The notes: generated by a model not told the origin, from the sequence alone. Counted from the first letter of the stretch, positions 1 through 11,815 are shown. The stretch: DNA of 64,000 nt from Ischnura elegans (GCF_921293095.1 NC_060246.1:89463030-89527029); one strand, 5' to 3'. A program made the numbers and translations.

Positions 1-775
1 GAATATTTGGGAACAGGTAATACACTTAGAACCATATGCTGAAAATTTTAAGAAACTACTGCTTAAGTATTTAACCTTTCAAGAGAGGTTTTCATGGATT
101 ATTTCGCGAATCACTCCACCTTGTACCCCATCTCAAATTGTACTTGTTTATCCAATGCAAATTAAGGACTCTTTCTATCTCTAAATCCTATTATTTACCT
201 TCCTCTCCCTCGCTCAGTTAATAATTCCCCCCTAACACGGTCCTCGACACCACCCTCTTGTGTGAGAAGACCGGGTTTTCAGCAATGAAAACCTTTAGTT
301 TAGTAGCTATTTCAGACTCCAAGGAGGCCCAAGAACACGGCGGTTTAGTGTTATGTGTGCTGCCGTTTCGCGCGCATTTCACTCGGTGGCGCCACTAGGC
401 AGTGGTTTCACGTCCAGTGTGACTTTCGCCATTAATCGTAGTGGGAGTGTTCTTTTTTACCATAAAATCGTTTGGCATGCGTTAAGTGATTGATTTATAC
501 GATTCATAGGCTCAGTTACGTATTACTACCGCGTATTATCTCGTGAGAAGTGGATCTATACGACATGTAGCGCCACGGGTGGCGATTTTGAAATCTGATT
601 TTAATGCGCGTGGAGCGACAGCAATTCTAGCGGTGGACTTGAAAATTCTCTTATTAATAATTTCAGTTTATGCCTTCTTGGCAGTAAAACACCGACTATT
701 TTTACGAGCAAAATCAACTATGGCTTTTAATTTGAGATTATGCAGCAATTTCGATAATTTTATAGCTTTCCGACC

Positions 776-999
776 CAGTGGCTTAGCGAGGGGGGAGGTC
801 TGGGGCGTAACATAAAAACACAATTTCTTTCCTTCGTAAAAGAAAACAAAATATTGAAAAATCATGAATTCACAAAAGATTTCTTTTACAAATGAAATTG
901 TTTCGATTATGAAAAGTGTTAAAATTACTTTAATGCCATCTACTTAGTACCCCGTTTTTTAAAACAAAAAAACGAAAGAAATTCCTGGCTACGCCACTG
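776..999. mobile_element. hAT-type MITE, family A copy 1
   Basis: Ends CAGTGGCTTAGCGAGG and (inverted) CAGTGGCGTAGCCAGG, flanked by a perfect 8-bp duplication TTCCGACC (768-775 and 1000-1007). The inside is AT-rich and non-coding. The 8-bp duplication and CAGTGG end are typical of non-autonomous hAT elements. Related copies are near 3944-4214 and 16234-16437. Confidence 0.85.
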
Positions 1000-1693
1000 T
1001 TCCGACCGTAATGTAGCCTCACAACAACCGTGAGGTCCGAGACACTTTTCCCCTACCCCCGAATTGGATTTCCGGCCACGTTCCTTCCTCTGGGATAGTA
1101 TAGACATATTGGGCAGAGACATTTCAAACTTGGTTTTTTGTTTCTTGAAACATTTTCTGGGAAGTTCATTTGGAAAGAGGTAGATATCATGGTTAAAGAA
1201 ATAAATTTTAAGTTAGAATATTTCACAAAACTTGTTTAATTTGGCAATCTAATATCGGTTTCAACGTCCTTTTTATTTGAAGAGAAATGCAATTTTATGG
1301 AGTTGTACTTTCCTTTAGAATGAAGCAAACCATTGAAGATATGGCGGTACATACATTGTGGGGGGGGGGGGTGAACTTCTGGGAAAAGTTACACGCAAGG
1401 CATAGGTATTTCCCAAGCATTTTTTAGGGTTTGTACTCCTAGAAGTCCCAGCTTCGCATGATATGGCCACGCCGCGCCGCAGCGTCCTGGGTGAAGCCTC
1501 ATGGAATTCCCAAACAAAACTCTTCGCTATAAAATATGGTTCAAGGGAAAAAAAGCTAGCTATCCTGTCCTGAAAGGCATTAACCAAGCGTCTTTAAGTT
1601 AATCTGAGTTGAGCAGTACCCAGACGAATACATATTAACTTTAGTGTTGAAGCATTGTTTGAATGAGTGAATGGATCAAGGCTGAGCACTAAC

Positions 1694-1996
1694 CTGAAGG
1701 TCACGAGGCCCCAGTTCTCCATGGCCCCGGCTTCGAACTCCGGAACGGCAATCATATCCATTTTAGGAAGAGCGAACTTTATGTTGGTGATATTGCACAT
1801 AACATCAAGTATTTTTGGTCCAAGCTCAAGACTGTAATCCACTTGATCGATGGATTCTTTTTTGGCCCACACCTTGAACCTGCCGCTGTCGGTTGACTTG
1901 TATTTGAAGTCGGAAAAGATGAATGCCACTAAGTAGGTTGACATCTTCGGAGTCGTCTGATAGTGATCCCAAACGTAATTCGGTGGTAGTTCAGGG
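1694..1996 (-). CDS. Aminopeptidase N exon 3 (GAMEN motif)
   Basis: Acceptor ATCCTAG above 1996 and donor GTTAGT below 1694. It encodes residues 228-327, including [13 protein letters not shown] and the exopeptidase motif [11 protein letters not shown]. The open frame continues past the donor, but that extension is intron. Confidence 0.92.
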
Positions 1997-4900
1997 CTAG
2001 GATAAAAAGAGGCACAATGAGATACATGAAATAAAATGTTAGGTAATGAGGATAAGTACAATAGGATTTTAGACAGCAGTTATCTTGGCGTATAAAATCG
2101 TTTCCGGCTTAATTTTGTGGAATAATGATATATCCATGATTAAAGCACTAATGGTAATATCCACACTATTCCATTTTTCACTTAACCGACCATGGTTTCG
2201 ACACATGTTTTCAGCCCTTGACAATGACACTGAGTGTCGAAACCATGGTCGGTTAATTGATAAATAAAATAGTGTGGATATTAGCATTTGTGCTTTAATC
2301 ATGGAGTTATCTTGGCAACTCAACCTTCTTAGAGCGATTACTTGTGGATTTGAAAGGCCAGGAAACAAAAAATCGCAAATAATATACCCTTTCCAAAAAT
2401 ACGCTATTTTCTAATCCGGTGGTATGTCGATTTTTATGGATTTAGTAGCTACTTTAAAATTGTACTGAGTATGGACATATAAAAAGCAAAATGGGTGCTT
2501 TTATTTTCAGCCTTCTAGTTTAACAGACGTGGCTTTTTAACTTTCTCAAGTTTAGATTACCTTTGAATAACGTTACATTTAATGTGAGGTCGATATTTTA
2601 TACCAATGCAATAAATATTGACCTGTCATTTCACGGAGACAAGAAGAATTCTTTGAATAATTTTACTCAATAAAATTTAATGTAGGAATTAAAGAATTTC
2701 GACCCAAGTTACGCCCACTGCTATTAATCAAAATTTAATGCCACGTGTTAATGTTTTTGGTCACTTTTTCATTAATTTCCTGGGTTTATAGGTGTTTTTG
2801 TACTGGGCAAAAATATATGAATAATTACTGAATTATTTTGATTAAAAAGTTCAAATTAGTCCTACTGCAAAGCAATTTCCATTTATCATCCGTGAATGAA
2901 ACACATAGCATTGGAATAAGTGCCCAGAGAGAGAGGTGTGAATGCATACTCACTCGCTCTCAGGAGATCCAATTTGGCCCATGTTGCTTATTGTGCTCAT
3001 TTCCTCATTTCTGGCGAGGCTGATCGCGAATCTAGCCTTGAGATGCGGCTCATCAAAGCACGGGAAAGAATTCCTAGCCGAAGTTGCCTCGAAATGAGTG
3101 ACTGCCATCCACCTGAAAAATCCGCCAAGGAAGTGATTATTTGCAGCTCAAAGACAGAGTTGATGTTTTTTCACTCATAAATTGACTAATTACGATAAAA
3201 ACCTTAAAATATGAGAAAATTCTATCAATTAAGTGTAGATATTTGATGGCGACAAAGAACACGTCACCATAGACCTTATTAATAAATCTTTTTCACTAAA
3301 TATTTCTTAATTAATCTATTTATCTTTCATTTTAAATCTCGGCCCGACAGATTAAGAGATATATCTTTCCGAATGATAGGTGTGGGACTTTGTATTTCCA
3401 TCAAGCAATGAAGGAATGTAATAAATACGTACGCGCATTTCCGTATGATTTTCTTGGTTAATGGCTTGTGTCCTTGATATTTCAGAGCGTTACGGGGAAC
3501 ATCAACTTAAAACCTGAAGGAAATAACCTCGGGTTTTCCACTGGGAGTTTTATCTTGGGTAACTGGTCCCAACGTTTTTAAGGTTGAGTCTGCCATCGTA
3601 TTCAGGGGTAGAAACTTAATGCTACATCTTAAGTTGCCATTAATAAATCTATCATTCTTAATAAAGCTAAGTATCTATCTATCATAATACATATTTCTCG
3701 GTCCGAAAGGAACGATAAATTTAGAGAGATATTTTGCCGATTGGCAATGTAAGGCACTTCGTTGATTCCGCAATTTATTTAAAAAATTAGAACCGGTTTC
3801 GGGGGGTTACCTACCTAAGGCCCGGCGACGAAATCCCCTGAGATACCGGGCGTTTTGTCGCCGCAGGGATTTTTTCCTGGGCCTTTTGTCGCCGGCGATT
3901 TTCCTTGCCTACTGACTGCCGCCGGGCCTTATGACTGCGACCCGTGGCAAGGGAGAGTTTCAGGGGGTCCGAACCCCCTCAGCCCCCGAAATATGATAAA
4001 CGTACAGAATTACTTTGCTTCGTCATAAAAGAAAACAAAATATTGAAAAATCATGAATTTACAAAAGATTTCTTTGAAAAATGAAGTTTTTTATTGATCG
4101 ATTATGAAAAGTGTTAAAATTAGTTTGAAAGTCTCTACTTAGTATCCTGTTTCCAAAAATTTTCCCTCCGGTTTAGGACCCCCCTCCCAAACAAAATTCC
4201 TGGCTACGCCACGGAATGACTCATTCAACCGAACCTTTCGCAGTGAATAACTGAGAGGCTAAATATAAGTAAATAAGCGTAAGTAAGGTGACTGACGACT
4301 ATCCACAAATTCCGTGTATTACGACAAATAAGTGAGCTTTTAAGCCCAGAAAAATCTTCTTAAAAGTTCGGGGTCGTCTTTTAAGCTGATTCCAGTCTCC
4401 TCGTGCCGGTCTTCAAACTTCCGGCTGGACTGCAGAAACTACAGTTGACGCATACAGTGGGATGAGCTCAAAAATCTCTGCTCTGGTATTTCTGCTTTAC
4501 ACAGTGACCTTATGAATTTGTATTGTATATTTTTCTATTTTTTTCTATTGTAAATGTTTATTTATCTTTATATGATGAAATGACTCTGACGAGGACTTAG
4601 GTGGAAGAGTCACAACCCCGCCTGAATAAAGGCATCTATTATTCTTATTGTTATGAAAGCAGTAAGGTTAGCTCTCTTCAAGTAAAAATTATTTCAAAGT
4701 GGTATTTTCAGCATAATTCAAAATCTATAATTCAACAAGAAAAATGTGGAGTCGTCTTAAGCGCCTGGACGTGATTTAATTTTACTTAACGACCAGTTTA
4801 AATACAGTTTAAATGACCTTAAGGGAATACTACGGGGAAACATTCGTTAAGAAAAACTTAAGCATTTGTGAAAAATTTTCAGTAACTTTTAACTTACGAA

Positions 4901-5515
4901 TATACTGATATAATTCCACCAGGTGAAGCCTATAAAAAAAACACATTTTAATGATGGATAATAGTAAATTTTTAGAGAAAAAAGCTTTCCTCACCTTTTA
5001 TTTCCATTTTCGTCCGTGTATGCAGCTTTGTAAAATCCTTCCAAGTTATGGTTCAGTTTTCCTTCAAATTTCATTACTATGGAGTAAATTTTGTGCATTT
5101 CTAACGGCTTCTTCAAATGAATGATATGGAAGTCAGTTTTTTCTTCATTCGAAGAGCATTCAATTTCTATTTCATAGCCGGTCCAATGCTCAAGCACTTT
5201 CTCTTCGTAAATATTCAACTTTTTCGCATGGAGAGTGATTTTATTCGTTACTTGCTTCACATTTATCATTATATTCACATAACCCTTGAACGTGAAATTT
5301 CCTTCTTCTAAAAATGGGACAAGGCGTAAGTCGTAGGATAGCGGCTCAACGTCTTCAGGCAGTCTATAGGATTCTTCCAATTCATTATCTAAGTCTTCCG
5401 AGTAGTGATCAATAATAAGTTCATCGCCATTGCGAATAACATTTCCCGATAAGGGATTTGTTCCATTGGAATCCCCGAGAAGGGTTAACAAAAGCAGTGC
5501 CAGGAATTTCATCAT
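1694..5515 (-). CDS. Aminopeptidase N-like M1 metallopeptidase, 5' part of gene (exons 1-3)
   Basis: Three exons (4995-5515, 2954-3112, 1694-1996) join in phase across GT/AG introns to about 327 residues of an M1 zinc aminopeptidase, which removes N-terminal residues from peptides, usually at the gut or cell surface. The protein begins [14 protein letters not shown], a clear signal peptide. The beta-rich N-terminal M1 domain follows, with the family entry motif [22 protein letters not shown] lies at residues 191-196 and the substrate-anchoring GAMEN at 317-321. The HEXXH zinc site should be in the next exon; I did not find it between 1 and 1693, so the gene continues past the left edge. The first of two adjacent ATGs (5513-5515) is taken as the start. 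Both introns carry transposon debris. The family call is firm; the exact orthologue is not. Confidence 0.9.
2090..2304. mobile_element. Foldback insert with 12-bp target duplication, Penelope-like
   Basis: A long imperfect hairpin (arms about 2134-2209 and 2235-2304) sits in aminopeptidase intron 2. AGTTATCTTGGC occurs on both sides (2078-2089 and 2305-2316) and looks like a target duplication. Each arm contains GTGTCGAAACCATGGTCGG reading out of the hairpin. On the plus strand this gives GACAC-TGA-GTGTC, then GAAAC, then a CCATGG palindrome and TC (2226-2250), the 3' two thirds of a minimal hammerhead ribozyme as known from Penelope-like retroelements. The CUGAUGA part is degraded. The hairpin and duplication are seen; the Penelope assignment is inferred. 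Confidence 0.6.
2954..3112 (-). CDS. Aminopeptidase N exon 2
   Basis: Acceptor TTTTTCAG at 3113 and donor GTGAGT at 2953. It encodes residues 175-226, starting [22 protein letters not shown], the standard M1 block. The split codons join cleanly to exons 1 and 3. It is too short to stand out as an open frame and was found by splice phase and family motif. Confidence 0.88.
3816..3931. repeat. Small GC-rich terminal-inverted-repeat element
   Basis: A perfect 12-bp inverted repeat TAAGGCCCGGCG bounds 116 bp of GC-rich DNA in an AT-rich intron. Inside, a short motif around TTTTGTCGCCG occurs twice. I do not recognise the family. Confidence 0.5.
3944..4214. mobile_element. hAT-type MITE, family A copy 2 (worn ends)
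   Basis: The interior is clearly alignable with the 776-999 copy, sharing the block that reads AAAGAAAACAAAATATTG. The right end is CCTGGCTACGCCACGG. The left end is degraded and I found no matching target duplication, so the left boundary is approximate. It lies in aminopeptidase intron 1. Confidence 0.65.
4370..4652 (+). mobile_element. Probable 3' end of a non-LTR retrotransposon
   Basis: The stretch ends in GAATAAAGGCATC followed by a short TATTATTCTTATTGTTA tail, the usual layout of a truncated LINE 3' end. No open frame remains. The start is approximate. It lies in aminopeptidase intron 1. Confidence 0.4.
4995..5515 (-). CDS. Aminopeptidase N exon 1 (signal peptide, N-terminal beta domain)
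   Basis: Encodes residues 1-173 plus two bases. The donor is GTGAGG just below 4995. It contains the signal peptide, an acidic linker, and the start of the M1 N-terminal domain ending in [14 protein letters not shown], the usual sequence before the conserved W of the next exon. Confidence 0.9.
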
Positions 5516-6328
5516 GGATCCTTCCAAGAGTGATATTACAAACCTGTTTAAAATATAGTAACGTCATCAAAATTCTTATATTTTAGAAGAGATATGCCAT
5601 TATAAATATAAGAGCATTGTGGATACATTGGAAAATGTCGGGCGGACACAACTTTTTTCCATGACGTCACACCATTTAATCCAAAATATTGTGAAAACTA
5701 TGGAATGTAGCACTTAAATGAAATATTCCTGAAATTTACCCAAAATTTATTTTATTATATAACTTGCAAGGTTTTCTTAAGACGATGGGCACGGAAAACT
5801 GGTAACTGTATCGGTAGTAAAAAATTGGCTTGTTTAAATTGACATTTATGATTCGCATTTAATTGTTTTCTTGGCCTCCAAAAACGCATATTGAATTCAT
5901 TTTGAGTGTAGTTACGCGTTAAAATCCCCAAGTTTGGAGCAGAAAAAGTTAGCGCATGAAATTTTTTGAAAAGTTCTTGGCTTCGAAAAAAACACTTTAA
6001 TATTAAAAAAAGGATTAGTTATCACCCAGAGGCATAGGCACCATATACATCAACACATTTTTAATGAAAGAATTAATTGGCGTAACTTTCACGGGAAAAT
6101 TTACTTCCAATTCAACATACTTCATTTCATTGCAAGATCAAGTTATGACGCTGGAGCAGGAAGTAGTCATGGAAATATCACTTTGAAACGTCATTACGTA
6201 TCGTCCTTCACCTCTAATTTCAACGTATTTGGGCCAAAATCTTTCCAGTTTTTTTATACCCGCATTACCGTCGTATTATTTCCATGGAATCAATAACTCC
6301 CCAAGGTATTAGGAATTGACGTTGCGAT
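5516..6328. other. Upstream flank of the aminopeptidase gene, no gene seen
   Basis: AT-rich sequence upstream of the aminopeptidase start. It should hold the promoter and any 5' untranslated exon, but I see no motif I would defend. Confidence 0.4.
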
Positions 6329-6620
6329 CAGTGGCGCAGCGAGGAGGGTTTGGGGACTACCCCCTGAGCTCAGAGAAATTTTTAAGTTTAACCCATTTCA
6401 CTTAATTATATTATTTTACTTATAGAATAGTGTAGGGATTAATAAAAATATCCCTCAGAAAGCCGTAAATCTCACAATTTTGAGTCATTTCTCTGAAAAA
6501 ATTTCTAGGGGAGGGACCCCGCACCTCCCGTTTACCCGGGCGGGTATTCCACACCCTCAGACCCCCCTGTATTAGTTGCGCCTAAAACCCCCCTTGCCTT
6601 AATTCCTAGCTGCGCCCCTG
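6329..6620. mobile_element. hAT-type MITE, family B copy 1
   Basis: Begins CAGTGGCGCAGCGAGG and ends CTAGCTGCGCCCCTG. A perfect 8-bp duplication GTTGCGAT lies at 6321-6328 and 6621-6628. It is non-coding and shares its interior with the copies at 15737 and 45613. Confidence 0.88.
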
Positions 6621-6628
6621 GTTGCGAT

Positions 6629-8584
6629 CGCAGAGGCTCAGGAACTTCAAATTATGTCGCTGAATTGCATGTGGCTGGCAAAATGCTTGTAGTGTTTGAA
6701 GGACTACGGGTTAGAGTACCAAGTTGTAGACTAGCAATGTCAACCTGCCTGTTCCACAACCAGGTTGACTCTACTGAGCTGAGCGCTCGTTGCCTTGTCG
6801 CCTATCGTATAGGCGCTGTTGCCTATCATAGTGTTGCACCTTTTGCTGATTGCTAGAGGTTTTTAAAGGATAACCACTGCAGTGATGTCAGAGGATTTAA
6901 TTATGGCTTGCCACTGTTTGTCTTTTGTTTTGCGGGCAGGCTGATTTTGGTCCATTTGTTACTTTTTTTTGCCCGCAACTCGCAACTTCGCTGAGACCAA
7001 GTTTAAAATGTGCACGCAGAGATTCTCCGTCGAAAGCACTAAACTTTATCTCTGTAGCCCTAAATACGTCAGCCATAGACCCTAAAGTGTGACTGGGAAA
7101 ATGCAGGGAGACTAACATGCTACAAAATAAATGAATATAGACTACGGATTGAATAGTCTTTAAATCTACGAAACAAATGTTGCCGAAATTGGCCTAAGCT
7201 TAGTATGCAGTCATATTCAATCCGAAACAGAACTTTAAAGAAGGAAGGTTTGCTCACCACAAGATTGGTTGCTCATCTGCCCGAACCGCACGGCTGTATG
7301 AATTGTTGCCCTGGCAACCTTCGCTCCTCAGTGCTTTGTTGTTAATCGGACAGCCGGCGAGCGTGTGTGCGCTTATTGAGATTCCTCACAAATTTATAGG
7401 TGGATGGGTTGGCCGTCTATCCATGTCACCCACTAACTTCTTATCTATTTATGGCGGGTTTACACGTGGAGGTTGACTCCCACGGAGAGTTAGTTACACG
7501 TGAATCAATCATGAAGTGCATTGCCATTGGCCACTGGGACATCCGTGCGCCCGCGTGACACTTCCGGCTTTTTTTGCAGAAAATAAACATGCCTCAAAGG
7601 AAATAAGCAATCGCCATAGCGACGACACGTAATCGTCGTTACTTTGGCCAATGGAAGATATTTTCACCGAAATATTTAATTGAGCTTTCGTTTTATTATC
7701 CATTCATGTCACCAATCACCACTCACGTACAAAACAAGCTGTTGGTTGAGTCACAGAGTGAGTGAGTCGCATAGCCTATTAAAAGTGAGTAAGCCCATTG
7801 CATTTTAAGTACTTTGTTCTTCCTATGGTTACATGAGATGCGTTGTATTTTTAATTTGTTCGTTATTTCTTTTTGAAAATGAAAATTATAGGTACTAAAA
7901 ACTTTAAGTATGATTTTTTCATATTAAATTATGCATTTAAAATGAAAATAATATACAGAGCATGTAATTAAATTTATAGGTGAAAGAATGAAAGTATAGA
8001 AATGAAAAAAAACAATATATCAAAATGAGAATTATTTTTTGCAAAAACAAGAGCGTTCGACTGAGTAATGAGTGTTCTTGTGATAACCTTTTCAACGCTT
8101 TCCATCTCCGGCCTATCTTATTGAATTATAACTGCCAAGCGAGTTTATGATCTAAAACTGTGCTTTCAACTAAATAGTTCGATTTTTCAAATTGACTGAC
8201 AAATTTTCACGTACGATTAACTTATGTCATGTAATTTTTCTCGTTTTCGTTCATACCTGAGCATAAAGACATGGAAATATGTGTTTTGAAGATATAATTC
8301 TGTACTTTGAGATAAGCCCTGAGATTAGGGGATAGGGGAGCCACCTGACCTCATTCACCCCGTAGTAAATAAATGAAATACATAACACCGGGAGGGCGTT
8401 CACATTTCGATAAAGACGCAAGGTGACAGATGACGGTGGGAAATATATTGCACTCCCCATTCCTTTACATTTACCTAAGCTCATCTGACAACGTCGTAAG
8501 CGGTTCATCTTCAAAGAAATATCTCGTGATTGATGGAAATATCCAAGAACTATACCCGACGTAGTACTTGGTGAGGGAGAGCGT
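6629..8584. other. Intergenic stretch without recognised features
   Basis: No exon, RNA gene or bounded repeat could be supported. The short open frames here lack family motifs and splice context. Confidence 0.4.
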
Positions 8585-9095
8585 TAGAAGTTGGTCGAAT
8601 CAACCCACGTTTTGCGTCCACGCGGTGGTATTTGGAGGAGGCGACCGACAGCTGAGATCATTAACCCCATAGGGAAGGATATGAAAGGAAAGACGGAGAG
8701 AAACCCTTCGTCGAAATTAGCCTGGTCTGAACGAGAGACGGCGAGGGGACCACGGCTTAACGTCCCATCCGACGGACGGAGTGTTGGTACTTGGAGGAGG
8801 CGACCGACAGCTGAGACCATTAACGCCATAGGGAAGGGCATGAAAGGCGGAGAGAAACTGCGTCCCTGGGTAGACATTAGCGTGGTCTGGACGAGAGACG
8901 CCGAGGGGGACCACGGATTAACGTCCCATCCGACGGACGGAGTGTTGCGCTTGAAATCCACAATTCATTCAAGCAGGAATCGGACAGTCTCTGAAAATTC
9001 TCTGGAACCACCAGGTTTTGAACCCGAGCCCCTCGGGGTAGACTTTGCGTCCACTCCGGAGTAGTTGAACCAGTGAGCCAGGGCCGGTCTGGCCA
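8585..9095 (-). mobile_element. tRNA-derived SINE with duplicated body
   Basis: Read on the minus strand, an RNA polymerase III promoter comes first: A box TGGCTCACTGG near 9078 and B box GGTTCAAAACC near 9010-9020. The body contains a GGATGGGACGTTAA core resembling the conserved central domains of metazoan SINEs. The body is present twice in tandem (about 8627-8786 and 8787-8947), each copy with CGACGGACGGAGTGTTG on the plus strand. The GC-rich 157-residue open frame on the plus strand here is an artefact of this repeat. Confidence 0.75.
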
Positions 9096-9099
9096 GGTC

Positions 9100-9982
9100 G
9101 GCTATCGCCGTGGGCTCCGAGCGTAGGGGCTCCCCACAAGGCTCGCGTCTATCGTTAAGCGTATTCGATTTGTGTAATAAAATAGACTCAAAGTTTTTAA
9201 GCAATTATGACATTATGCGTTTTTTATTTGCTGCTTTATTTACAGAATACTCAGAGTGAAAATATTATGTACAAATAAATAACATAATGTTGCGAGAAAA
9301 TGAAAAAGAACCTGGTGGTTTTTTAAAGGGATATTCGAAAAAGTTATTTTAGAAGTTTCTTTTATATTTCTTTGCATTTTCAAAGGACATAACTGCTAAA
9401 CAGATAAGTGAACCGTAGCACAGTCTTTAATTTTTTTAAGGTGAGAAATTCTCACTTTCCATAGCATTTTTTGCGAATTTGCTATTTAATTCGCTTTATT
9501 TTAGCTTGAACTAGCTTTTAAGAGAGCCAAAATCCATTTCCGGGCAAGTAATTTCCTAAAATTTTCCGGGGGAAAACCCCCATTTAGGAGGGCCCCCATC
9601 ATGAGCCCCAGCCGAGAATGATAGAAAATACACTAGAGAGAATGATAGACTTCCTGAGTAGGCCGCCATAGACAACCGTTATGCAGAATACAGAGGCTGG
9701 AAAATTTTTCAGAGGAGTTATTAAGGGGAGAGGGTCATTTTTGGTGGATTTTTTTGGAAAAGGAACTCTCTGCTGTGCATCCCCGGAACATTTCGAGGGG
9801 GGGGGGGTGGTTAGGGGTTGAATCCTCTCGCTCGCTACGGCCTTGCCTATGCAAATTGAAACGCGGGGATTTGCTGCGGTCTGCATTGGCACTTTCCAAT
9901 CATCTTGGTTTTTCTGTGCTGCAATTTTTTTTAGCGAACTCGAGCCCCCATGGGCCCACTTTATTTCTCTCATTTCAACCTT
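9100..9982. other. Intergenic, unassigned repeat-like DNA
   Basis: Contains runs of G and C (for example near 9799) and fragments resembling worn MITE ends, but nothing with defined borders or a gene. Confidence 0.3.
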
Positions 9983-9990
9983 TCTCTAAA

Positions 9991-10315
9991 CAGTAGCGGA
10001 TACAGAAAAAACTCGATGGGGGGGGGGGGCGCAAAAGATATCTTGAGTTACCTTTACTTTTATTCTAATAAAAAATAATCAAGTCACATGCAGTGTTTTA
10101 GAAAATTTTAGTTAAGTTGTGCGGGTGACTCCGTAAAAGTTTATCACCGTGGCTAGTCCCGGTATGCTTAAACAAAATTTTAGTTACATTTATTCCACAC
10201 ATACTCAAGACAATGGCATATTATGATATAAAAAAGTTAGAATTGTGGTTCTGCAGTATTTGGCAATACGAGCGGGCCCGCAAGGGAGGGCACCCCCCAT
10301 CTGTACCCGCCACTG
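9991..10315. mobile_element. hAT-type MITE, family C copy 1
   Basis: Starts CAGTAGCGGATACAG and ends CTGTACCCGCCACTG. A perfect 8-bp duplication TCTCTAAA flanks it (9983-9990 and 10316-10323). There is a G-rich stretch just inside the left end, and the interior is AT-rich. Confidence 0.88.
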
Positions 10316-10770
10316 TCTCTAAATAGATATCGCTAGAGTCGCCCTGAGGACGCAGGTTATAAACTAGGGAAAATGTTATCAGTTTTTATTTTGTCATCGA
10401 TTACCTGGTGGTAAATCCCAGGAGATACGGAATCGCAAATAGAACGCTGCAGAACATATACAGTTAACATTAAGAGGGGTTTTCAGATTGCCTACACAGA
10501 GAGTAGTTACTTCATCATACTCTGGAATGATTCCGGCTCTGAGGGTTCAGCTTCGTGGAGCAGACCTGACGCGAGGTTGATTTGACCCAGCATCTAAACC
10601 TTTGCTTCCTTATGTGCTTCATAGATTTTTGTTTATGCGATTCTTTTTTGCTATTTTTTCTGGAGTAGTGACTGATCTTGCCCGACCATTGCACGGATCA
10701 TGATCTAAGCTCCCCCGACCAAATTTAAATTCATTTGTCCACTTGGTAGCAGTTTAATATGAAGGAGCAG

Positions 10771-11306
10771 CAGTATCGGATACAGAAAAAACTTAAGGTG
10801 GGGGGCGAAAAAGATATTTTGAGCTACCTTTGCTTTTATCGTAATAAACAATAATCAAGTTACATGCATATTTTAAGATAGTTTTATTTACACTGATTAT
10901 ACGCATATACAAGACAATGCCATCTTATGATATAAAAAAGTTATCATTGTGGTTTTGCCAGAGGCGGATACAGAAAACTCTCAAGGGGGGGGCGCAAAAG
11001 ATATATTGAGTTGCCTTTACTTTTATCGTGATAAAAAGTAAACAAGTCACAGGCAGAGTAAAATAAAATTTTAATTAAAGTAATCATACAGATATATAAG
11101 ACAATGCCATCTTATGATATAAAAAAGTCATAATTCTGGTTCTGCAATGCTTGGCAATACGGCCGGACGCCTCAAGGGAGGGGCGCGCGCCCCCCGCGCC
11201 CCCCGTCTGTATCCGCCACTGGGTTTTGCAATGTTCCACAATGCGGGCGGACCCGCAAGGGGGGGCGCCCCCTGCAACCCCTCATATGTATCCGCCAATG
11301 ACAATG
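10771..11306. mobile_element. hAT-type MITE, family C copy 2, interrupted by copy 3
   Basis: The left part starts CAGTATCGGATACAG at 10771 and the right part ends near 11306. AGGAGCAG occurs at 10763-10770 and 11307-11314 as the target duplication. A younger member of the same family (10959-11221) is inserted in it. Confidence 0.82.
10959..11221. mobile_element. hAT-type MITE, family C copy 3, nested in copy 2
   Basis: Starts CAGAGGCGGATACAG and ends GTATCCGCCACTG, with a perfect 8-bp duplication GGTTTTGC (10951-10958 and 11222-11229). Removing it restores a continuous older copy. Confidence 0.88.
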
Positions 11307-11654
11307 AGGAGCAGATTCCCCCAGTGTATTCTGGAAATCGGCATGCATGTCCTTTGCTTTCACACCTTTCTTAACTAAGCACTTAGTCACTGCTAGAATC
11401 TCGATTTTTGCCATCTTCGCAGATCACGGCGCGGGAACAACGACTGAGCCACGTCACCGCCACAGCTCTCTTTCACGAGCACTGACGTGACATGCGTTTA
11501 CTGGAAACAGTCCAATGGACATCACGTGAACGACTCGTTGCGCTAGCGCTTTAAGACACGTAGTGGCGATTATGAACATTTCTATGCGTAAATTTTCGGT
11601 TCGTTTCTAGGTCAAAGCAAATATTTTTTCCGCGGAATTCACGCATTTTACGGG

Positions 11655-11815
11655 GATTGGGTGGGTGTGGTGGTAACTGTGTTGGCTTCCCACTCAGTCG
11701 GTCCGGGTTCAAATTCTGACGGTGACAGATTTTTCAGAGACTGATCAATCCCCGATTGATTGCTTTTAGCACACTCCAAATGCACCACTCCGTACATCGG
11801 ACAAGATGTTTTTTT
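11655..11815 (+). mobile_element. tRNA-derived SINE fragment
   Basis: A box TGGTGGTAACTG and B box GGTTCAAATTC are followed by TTTTTCAGAGACTG, which also follows the B box of the SINE at 8585-9095 on the other strand. Past 11780 a diverged CACTCCGT...CGGAC body segment follows. The 3' limit is approximate. Confidence 0.6.

Noticed and set aside
8591-9064. 157-residue plus-strand open frame, one of the longest in the window
   Set aside because: It lies in a tandemly duplicated GC-rich SINE body read on the wrong strand; the protein has internal repeats matching the DNA repeat and no domain.
11640-11745. Possible tRNA gene
   Set aside because: A and B boxes are present but no cloverleaf or anticodon arm can be formed; it is a tRNA-derived SINE head.
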